DNA of 27,850 nt from M55B129 sp034189085. Lineage in GTDB: Bacteria > Bacillota > Dethiobacteria > DTU022. The stretch lies in the NCBI GenBank assembly GCA_034189085.1, contig JAXHVH010000033.1:1-27850 (forward strand), written 5' to 3'. Shown here piece by piece: positions 23,170 through 27,850 of this stretch (position 1 is its first letter; each line of letters begins with the position of its first letter). The notes under the pieces were generated by a model. It searched no databases, was not told the origin of the DNA, and was given only the letters and a program-made list of their open reading frames with translations. The position numbers were made by a program, and so were the translations under genes.

Positions 23170-23207
23170 AGGGGTTTTCGGGGAGTTTAGCTTCCCTGAA
23201 AACCCTT
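23170..23207 (+). terminator. Terminator of the tRNA operon
   Basis: A stem of about 16 bp (23170-23185 with 23192-23207, including a few G-T pairs) has a short TTTAG-type loop and lies just after tRNA-Arg. The tail AATGTTT is T-poor, but the stem is very stable. Confidence 0.8.
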
Positions 23208-23229
23208 AATGTTTGCCTATAGTTTAAAC

Positions 23230-23258
23230 TGTTCACGGAGTATAGGACACAAAATCTG
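23230..23258 (+). repeat. Left terminal inverted repeat of the IS3 element
   Basis: It starts TGTTCACGG and contains GGACACAAAAT. Aligned without gaps to the reverse complement of the right end, about 18 of 29 positions agree, concentrated in TGT-CACG and GACAC-AAAT. Confidence 0.75.
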
Positions 23259-23280
23259 AAAAATAAGATAAACTAAGAGC

Positions 23281-23601
23281 ATGAGTAGAAAAAGAAAAAC
23301 ATGGACTCCGGAGGAGAAGGCCAAGATTGTCCTTGAAGTACTCCGGGAAGAAAACACACTAGCTGAAATATCCAAGAAGTATGGCGCAAGCCAGCAGCTT
23401 ATCAGTCGATGGAAGGGCGAGTTCATTAGCAATATGTCCTCTGTCTTTGACAAGAAGCAAGCTGCAGCTGAGAAGTTGGCCAAAGAGCATGAGGCCGAAA
23501 AGGAGACCCTCATTAACAAGATCGGCGAGCTGACTATGGATGTCACTGGCTCAAAAAAAAAACAAAAACAGGCCTCAGCAATAAAGAAAAAAAGGGGATG
23601 A
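23281..23601 (+). CDS. IS3-family transposase OrfA (DNA-binding)
   Basis: 106 residues. The N-terminal helix-turn-helix of the HTH_Tnp_1 type reads KRKTWTPEEKAKIVLEVLRE then LAEISKKYGASQQLISRWK, and recognises the terminal repeats. A coiled coil rich in K/E follows (about 58-85). The run of ten A at 23553-23562 encodes KKK. A -1 slip there would enter the orfB frame and give the OrfAB fusion used for transposition. The stop overlaps the orfB ATG (ATGA). Confidence 0.88.
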   Translation: MSRKRKTWTPEEKAKIVLEVLREENTLAEISKKYGASQQLISRWKGEFISNMSSVFDKKQAAAEKLAKEHEAEKETLINKIGELTMDVTGSKKKQKQASAIKKKRG

Positions 23602-24440
23602 TCGACTGGACTGACTGCCCGCTGACTATAAAGAGACAATGTGAACATTTGGGGTTGGCAAGGTCCATCGCTTACTTCCGCTCACCCGAGATTCAGCCAT
23701 CCAGAGAAGAGATAGGTATCAAGAATGCTATCGACAGAATCCACTTCCTCGACCCGGCATATGGTGCGAGGCGAATCAAACGGGAGCTTCGCAAACTTGG
23801 CTTCAAGGACATAGGAAGACGACGCGTAAAGCGATATATGCAGGAAATGGACATCGTTGCTTTCTATCCTGGCCCTAATCTCAGCAAGAGAGCCAAGAAA
23901 GCGAAAACCTATCCATACCTTCTTAGGAACCTTGATCTTGATATTGAAAGACCGAACCAGGTTTGGTCCATCGACATTACGTATATAGGCACCCCTAGTG
24001 GGTTCGTATACCTGACAGCCATCATAGACTGGTATTCCAGATATATCGTTGGCTATACCATCAGCAATACACTACAGGCAGACATAGTAACGAGAACCGT
24101 TGAGGAAGCCATCTCCAAACACGGTAAACCAGAAATCATTAACAGCGACCAGGGCTCGCAATTCACCTCAGACGCCTATATCAATCTGGTTAAGGGATAT
24201 GGTGGCATCCGTATCAGCATGGATGGCAGAGGGTGAGCAACAGGCAATATCATGATTGAGAGATTCTTCAGGTCATTCAAGTGGGAACGGATCTACTTGA
24301 TGTGCCCGGAAAACGTTCAACAAGTACGCGAGATGACTGCAGAGTTCATGCATACTTACAATTATGTCAGAGGCCATCAGAGCCATGAATACTTAACATC
24401 ATTTGAGGTTTATCACAATGCTTTGACCAAAGTTGCATAG
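23598..24440 (+). pseudogene. IS3-family transposase OrfB (DDE integrase), interrupted by in-frame TGA
   Basis: The frame runs intact from ATG 23598 to a TGA at 24234-24236, then continues in the same frame to 24440. The first part holds HTH_21-like IDRIHFLDPAYGARRIKREL and the rve core with catalytic Asp in WSIDITYIG and in NSDQGSQFTS. After the stop comes IMIERFFRSFKWE, which carries the catalytic Glu, then the usual C-terminal YNYVRGHQSHEY. Related elements have Arg at the stop position (MDGRGRA...), consistent with CGA-to-TGA. The truncated product lacks the Glu, so it should be inactive. Confidence 0.88.
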
Positions 24441-24475
24441 TCAATTTCGAAAGGAGGATGTTTATCTAAAATATT

Positions 24476-24504
24476 CGAATTTCGTGTCTTGACAAACGTG
24501 GACA
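24476..24504 (-). repeat. Right terminal inverted repeat of the IS3 element
   Basis: Its reverse complement begins TGTCCACG and contains AGACACGAAAT. It mirrors the left end and defines the boundary at ...GTGGACA. Confidence 0.75.
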
Positions 24505-24618
24505 TTATAGTATCATTGCGCTTGCCTCAGAGACAGTCGAAATAGTTGGGAAACCGCAGTGATTATCTTGTTGTAAATTTAAATGATCAAAACCTTTACC
24601 ACATTGGCCATTCTTTTC

Positions 24619-24726
24619 TCAGCTGTTGCTCTGCTTCATCAGATCATCATCAGTTAGCTTCCCCCATTTTTTCTTGGCCTCGCCTTTTACCTGGCTCCAC
24701 TTTACTTTTAAGATATCTTCGTTCAC
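24619..24726 (-). pseudogene. Truncated CsbD-like stress protein
   Basis: GTG 24726, preceded by GGAGG with a 7-nt spacer, opens a 35-codon frame. Its first 29 residues (MNEDILKVKWSQ then VKGEAKKKWGKLTDDDL) match the N-terminal half of the CsbD family of small general-stress proteins, normally about 60-70 residues. The frame then reads MKQSNS and stops. Another frame continues with EAEQQLRKEW, which is more CsbD-like, so a frameshift probably removed the second half. It lies near the right end of the IS element. Confidence 0.6.
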
Positions 24727-24753
24727 AACCTCACCTCCAATTGTTTAGTTGCT

Positions 24754-24769
24754 AAGTAGTTGACTACTT
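24754..24769. repeat. Short inverted repeat between csbD remnant and DUF3096-like gene
   Basis: AAGTAG and CTACTT are perfect 6-nt arms around TTGA. It lies upstream of the csbD-like RBS and downstream of the DUF3096-like stop, so it could be an operator or a weak terminator. Confidence 0.35.
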
Positions 24770-24811
24770 TCTGATCATGAGTAGCCCCAACGGATCTCAT
24801 AAGAATTATCG

Positions 24812-24955
24812 TTACAGAGATAGCCAAATGCCCATGATTCCGACAACGATGAGGTAGATACCGATGATATAGTTAAGGATCTTGGGAAAAATCATGACAA
24901 TAATCCCAAATATAACAGTGATGATTCCGATTGGTAAGCCGCCTTCTGGCAACAT
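24812..24955 (-). CDS. Tiny membrane protein, DUF3096-like
   Basis: 47 residues. After MLPEGGLP the protein is two hydrophobic helices (IGIITVIFGIIVMIFPKIL and NYIIGIYLIVVGIMGIWL). The F-P-K/R-L-L-N-Y-I-x-G-I-Y-L motif in the middle is the pattern I associate with DUF3096. Its function is unknown; members are common beside stress genes. ATG 24955 has AAGGAGG at optimal distance. A csbD-like remnant follows on the same strand, and an extended -10 promoter lies upstream. Confidence 0.7.
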   Translation of the reverse strand: MLPEGGLPIGIITVIFGIIVMIFPKILNYIIGIYLIVVGIMGIWLSL

Positions 24956-25047
24956 AGAAATAAGCCTCCTTTCCTGGACAGTTATTGCCCCTGAAAAAAA
25001 TGTCTAATTCCGATGGAATCAGATTTTGTCTTGTGGTCTTTTTACTT

Positions 25048-25056
25048 ATTATATCA
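25048..25056 (-). promoter_or_regulatory. Extended -10 promoter of the DUF3096-like gene
   Basis: TGATATAAT on the minus strand (TGn plus a perfect TATAAT), about 93 nt upstream of the start codon. No clear -35 is seen. Confidence 0.5.
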
Positions 25057-25069
25057 CCAAAAATGCGCA

Positions 25070-25089
25070 GAATTCTATTAGCAAAATCC
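25070..25089 (+). repeat. Inverted repeat arm A
   Basis: GAATTCTATTAGCAAAATCC. Its reverse complement matches 18 of 20 bases of arm B at 25244-25263, including 14 in a row. The arms enclose about 150 nt. Confidence 0.6.
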
Positions 25090-25243
25090 CCCTATATAAT
25101 ATCCAGGCTGATTATGCATATTACCTGAAATAAGGAAACTAAAGGCGCTATCACATAATTAATTTATTCCAATATCTATGCTTTTTGTTTAACAGATCAA
25201 AACCTGTACTATCACATTGCTGGGTAAAGATCAAAAATAATGT

Positions 25244-25263
25244 GAATTTTGCTAATAGATTTC
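25244..25263 (-). repeat. Inverted repeat arm B
   Basis: The plus strand reads GAATTTTGCTAATAGATTTC. It is the partner of arm A, with mismatches at two positions. Confidence 0.6.
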
Positions 25264-25317
25264 TTAGCACTTCTTGTAATAATTTCTAATCAAGATGTTA
25301 AAATGAAAGATGTTCAG

Positions 25318-25401
25318 ATGAGCAGTACCACGATCATAATTATTGTGATTGTCGTAATTATATTATTTGGTGGGTTTGGGTACAGCCGGTGGCGGAGATA
25401 A
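25318..25401 (+). CDS. Very small membrane protein, DUF3309-like
   Basis: 27 residues from ATG 25318, or 32 from an in-frame ATG at 25303. A helix of Ile/Val (TIIIIVIVVIILF) is followed by GGFGYSRWRR. The hydrophobic run, glycine patch and short basic tail are the layout of DUF3309-type peptides. The RBS is poor at both starts, so expression is uncertain. Confidence 0.45.
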   Translation: MSSTTIIIIVIVVIILFGGFGYSRWRR

Positions 25402-25507
25402 TATTGGATTTTCGACAATGAAGCCATCATTCACAGTTAGCAAATGACTCACTTATTTTATGGTTTTTCAATCGCTGATGGAATAATTTGCAAGGGGACC
25501 TTATTCC

Positions 25508-26959
25508 ATGAAAAATAACAGTAATTCACTCACTATCATTCAACTAAATGACAGCCATGCCTATCTTGACCTGCACCAGGAGATGTTCTGGCAAGGAGGT
25601 CAGGCTGTCTATCGTCCTTCAGGAGGATATGCCCGCATGGCTACGCTCATAAAACAAATTCGGGCTGAGAACAAAGGGTCTGTGCTCTTTTGCGATTGCG
25701 GTGATACTCTCCACGGCACTTATCCCGTCCTAAAAACACAGGGACAGGCATTAATCCCTGTTCTAAATTCATTGAGCATCGATGCGATGACGGCCCACTG
25801 GGAATTTGCTTATAGCCCTGCGATCTTCAAGCTGCGCGCAGCAGAGCTCAGCTACCCGATGCTTGCGATCAATGTTTACGATCAGGCGACAAAAAAACGT
25901 TTCTTCCCACCGTACAGCTTGAAGGAGATCGGCGGGTTGCGGATTGGCATCGTGGGTATTGCCTCCAATATTGTAGACAAAACCATGCCGCCATCCTTCA
26001 GCGAAGGTTTGGAGTTCACCCTTGGTAACCAGGAGCTCCCACACATCATCAATATTCTACGTACCCGTGAGAAGGTGGACCTGATTGTTCTCGTCTCGCA
26101 CCTTGGCTTTTCTCAGGACATGAAGCTTTTATCGGAAGTGCAGGGTATCGATGTGTGCCTGAGCGGGCACACCCATAATCGGCTGTATAAACCGGCCTTC
26201 CAGGAGAAAACATTGGTTATACAGTCAGGCTGCCATGGGTCTTTCCTGGGCCGCCTGGACCTGGAAATTGATGGAGGACATATAGTTGACTACCGCCACC
26301 AGCTGATTGAAGTAGAAGCCAGGATAAATCCCGATCCCGAAGTTGATGACCTCGTGCGCCAGGCGATTGAGCCCTATCAAGAGGAATTGTCAACAGTTAT
26401 GGGTGAAACAGCAACGGCCCTCAATCGAGGTGCTATGCTGGAAACAACTATGGATAATTTTCTGCTGCAGGCTTTGCTGGAAAGCACGGGCGCACAACTG
26501 GCGTTCTCGAATGGTTGGCGTTATGGTGCACCGGTAATTCCTGGAGAGGTAACAGTGAATGACCTCTACAACATGGTCCCAATGAACCCTCCGATCTCAA
26601 CGGTCGAGTTGATGGGCGAGGAAATTATCGCGATGCTGGAGGAAAATCTGGAACGAACATTTGCCCGTGATCCGTACGACCAGATGGGCGGTTACGTCAA
26701 ACGCAGTCTTGGTTTCAACGCCTACATCAAGATTGAGAATCCTCCCGGACAGCGTGTGCAACAAGTTTTTATCGGAAACGAAGAGCTGCAACCCGGGCGC
26801 TATTACCCCACGGCTTTTATTACCGAACAGAGCGTCGCGAGCAAATACGGTCGCAACCGCCAACATCACGCTGAGCGAAGCGTAAAGGCACTTGGATCAT
26901 ATCTGGCCAAGCACCGCCCGCTGCACGCAGAACTTCGGGGCACATTCGTCGCGGTATAG
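25508..26959 (+). CDS. SoxB-like metallophosphoesterase / 5'-nucleotidase family protein
   Basis: 483 residues. The N-terminal calcineurin-like domain (about 8-265) has LNDSHAYL, CDCGDTLHGT, an AHWEFAYSP block, VLVSHLGF and CLSGHTHNRL, giving the dinuclear metal site. AHWEF replaces the GNHEF of UshA-type nucleotidases, as in SoxB, the Mn thiosulfohydrolase of sulfur oxidation. The C-terminal 5_nucleotid_C domain (about 290-465) contains SNGWRYG, PGEVTVNDLYN and DPYDQMGGYVKR, also SoxB-like. There is no signal peptide or lipobox, so a cytoplasmic location is likely, unlike true SoxB. No other sox genes are near. The start has AAGGGGA at 11 nt. It could equally be a nucleotide or sulfur-ester phosphoesterase. 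Confidence 0.82.
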   Translation: MKNNSNSLTIIQLNDSHAYLDLHQEMFWQGGQAVYRPSGGYARMATLIKQIRAENKGSVLFCDCGDTLHGTYPVLKTQGQALIPVLNSLSIDAMTAHWEFAYSPAIFKLRAAELSYPMLAINVYDQATKKRFFPPYSLKEIGGLRIGIVGIASNIVDKTMPPSFSEGLEFTLGNQELPHIINILRTREKVDLIVLVSHLGFSQDMKLLSEVQGIDVCLSGHTHNRLYKPAFQEKTLVIQSGCHGSFLGRLDLEIDGGHIVDYRHQLIEVEARINPDPEVDDLVRQAIEPYQEELSTVMGETATALNRGAMLETTMDNFLLQALLESTGAQLAFSNGWRYGAPVIPGEVTVNDLYNMVPMNPPISTVELMGEEIIAMLEENLERTFARDPYDQMGGYVKRSLGFNAYIKIENPPGQRVQQVFIGNEELQPGRYYPTAFITEQSVASKYGRNRQHHAERSVKALGSYLAKHRPLHAELRGTFVAV

Positions 26960-27059
26960 GAAGGATAGCAAATATGGGTATTGGTTGGATAGAAACGTTG
27001 TGGTCGGTTCAGGAAGAAAATATAAAGGAAAGGGATACTATCATTGCTGAAAGCATTGA

Positions 27060-27581
27060 TTATCTTACTTTCCTCTGTATTAACTTCACAAACCCCGGGA
27101 TAAAATTCATTCCCGTTACACTTCTCATATAACCTTTATAATCATCGCCGAACTTTGCTACAAGGAAACGGTCTTCCAGTCTACAGCTAATATATAACTA
27201 CCGTCCCGAGCAAGCCAAGTGTAACAAACAACCAGTGCGGATACCATAAAATAGTGGTTAAAAAAATTGAGAAAATACCTCCTGTATATTGTGGATGCCT
27301 GATGATTGCATAGAGCCCTGTATCAACCAGCTGTGTTGTTTTTACAAATGATTTTCCTTTTGTGACGCCTCTCCTGCTGGGAATGTTACTATGGGAGCCA
27401 TGACCAATACCATTCCGAATGCCCAGACAATCCAGCCGATGTAGAACAATACGGGGTATGATTTAACTGTTACAACTCTTGTAAAAACGAAGAGATTAAC
27501 TGAAAAGCAGAGAATACACAGGGTGGTTAAAATTGTGCTCCAAATAATATTTTTCAATTTCAGAGATGGTTTAATCAGCAT
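27060..27581 (-). pseudogene. Isoprenylcysteine carboxyl methyltransferase-type membrane protein, broken by two frameshifts
   Basis: The gene starts at ATG 27581 with GAGG 7 nt upstream. Frame 1 encodes TM helices (STILTTLCILCFSVNLFVF; YIGWIVWAFGMVLVMAPIV). Near 27390 the homology moves to another frame: RRGVTKGKSFV, VDTGLYAIIRHPQYTGGI, the S-adenosylmethionine-binding core of ICMT/PEMT-like enzymes. A stop TAG after GTVVIY near 27193 is bypassed only by a second shift. The rest, LEDRFLVAKFGDDYKGYM to the TAA at 27060-27062, is the typical C-terminus. The decay, or sequencing errors, must be resolved by reads. Confidence 0.75.
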
Positions 27582-27621
27582 TATCAGTCCTCAGAGCCCC
27601 GATGCAAAAAGGATACAATCT

Positions 27622-27849
27622 TCATAGTAATCGAAATGTTCCAGGGTGCTTTGGCAGGCTCAATATAGCCCAAGTTTGCAACAGGATGTGCAGCTGCTGA
27701 TCTATATATTGCTCGACATCTTCCAGGGTCCGGCCCAGGCGGTCGTCGTTTAGGTGCTCCGGGGCTAAACCAGAGAGCTCTTCAATGCCGCAAACTAAAG
27801 CCCATTCTTCGATATCACGCAAAGGCCGGGGATGGTGGAGGCGGTTAGC
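27622..27849 (-). pseudogene. IS1634-type transposase fragment (DUF4277 region), truncated at the window edge
   Basis: The frame is open to the window end. It reads NRLHHPRPLRDIEEWA then GIEELSGLAPEHLNDDRLGR, the pattern seen near the N-terminus of IS1634/IS4-like transposases, where LNDDRLGRAL is a hallmark. It stops at 27622 after about 75 codons, before any DDE catalytic core. This indicates a remnant truncated next to the broken methyltransferase gene. A TTG at 27822 is only an internal codon. Confidence 0.6.
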
Positions 27850-27850
27850 C

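Larger units (their letters stand above)
23230..24504 (+). mobile_element. IS3-family insertion sequence, decayed (1275 bp)
   Basis: Imperfect terminal inverted repeats with TG...CA ends bound two overlapping transposase frames, orfA and orfB, with a 10-A slippery run before the overlap. Size and organisation are typical of the IS3 family. No 3-5 bp target duplication is evident (left flank ...AAAC, right flank TTAT...), and orfB carries a stop. The element is probably old and inactive. It inserted just downstream of the tRNA operon. Confidence 0.9.
24956..25317. other. AT-rich intergenic stretch with repeats
   Basis: The stretch holds no ORF that I trust. It contains the minus-strand promoter, the two arms of a 20-nt imperfect inverted repeat, and a GATCAAAACCTGTACTATCACATTG segment (25195-25219 approx.; quoted in part: GATCAAAACCT) that resembles a copy near 24582 left of the csbD remnant. 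Confidence 0.5.

Noticed and set aside
24546..24755. A plus-strand 69-codon ORF
   Set aside because: It is the complement of the csbD-like remnant, whose RBS and protein similarity are on the minus strand.
26485..26500. GGGCGCAC in the SoxB-like gene as a copy of the tRNA-Arg 3' end (attachment site)
   Set aside because: Only eight bases match and they lie inside an intact coding sequence, which is best explained by chance.
26974..27132. A 52-codon plus-strand ORF with an AGGAAGG sequence upstream
   Set aside because: It is antisense to the C-terminal coding part of the broken methyltransferase gene, whose protein similarity is convincing.
1..27850. CRISPR arrays, toxin-antitoxin pairs, phage genes, rRNA
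   Set aside because: No regularly spaced repeats, phage structural or cas-like genes, or rRNA segments were found on either strand.

Overview
The window reads as a chromosomal segment of a moderately GC-balanced, Gram-positive, probably anaerobic and spore-forming Firmicute (Clostridia sensu lato). The evidence is a T-box leader, strong AGGAGG-type ribosome binding sites, sigma-A promoters at consensus spacing, a GerMN (spore germination type) protein, a PycB/OadA-like carboxyltransferase without a biotin domain, and close gene packing with ATGA/TGATG overlaps. No species is claimed.

Layout. 1-292: 3' end of a PycB/oxaloacetate decarboxylase alpha-type gene. 380-7394: a branched-chain amino acid operon with a consensus promoter, a T-box riboswitch with its terminator, then ilvE-ilvD-ilvB-ilvN-leuC-leuD; ilvC, leuA and leuB are absent here. 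7467-9712: an EF-G-like GTPase with its own leader. 9754-12298: an ATP-grasp ligase (minus) divergent from D-Ala-D-Ala ligase (ddl). 12421-15178: type-4 uracil-DNA glycosylase coupled to an OmpR/PhoB response regulator and a membrane histidine kinase. 15285-17333: a membrane-anchored beta-propeller/GerMN protein. 17355-20505: argS-serS with promoter and terminator. 20665-22590: a small glycine-rich membrane protein, a LUD-domain protein, a 52-residue cysteine-rich miniprotein with its own leader hairpin and strong terminator, and a universal stress protein. 22836-23207: a tRNA-Ser(UGA), tRNA-Ser(GCU), tRNA-Arg(ACG) operon.

Downstream of tRNA-Arg the character changes to accessory DNA. It holds a decayed IS3-family element (23230-24504) with an in-frame TGA before the catalytic Glu, a truncated csbD-like gene, tiny membrane proteins resembling DUF3096 and DUF3309, an intergenic stretch with an imperfect 20-nt inverted repeat, a SoxB-like metallophosphoesterase without a signal peptide, a twice-frameshifted isoprenylcysteine methyltransferase-type gene, and a fragment of an IS1634-type transposase running off the window.

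How the genes work together: IlvB/N, IlvD and IlvE supply three of the four common Val/Ile steps, with KARI presumably elsewhere. LeuCD performs the isomerase step of leucine synthesis. The T-box would tie transcription of the whole block to charging of a branched-chain tRNA. serS lies about 2.4 kb upstream of two tRNA-Ser genes. The most novel-looking item is the cysteine-rich 52-residue protein at 21888-22046, which carries a CX3CX2C pattern on a tightly bounded transcript. No complete new multi-gene system such as a defence island or CRISPR array is visible.
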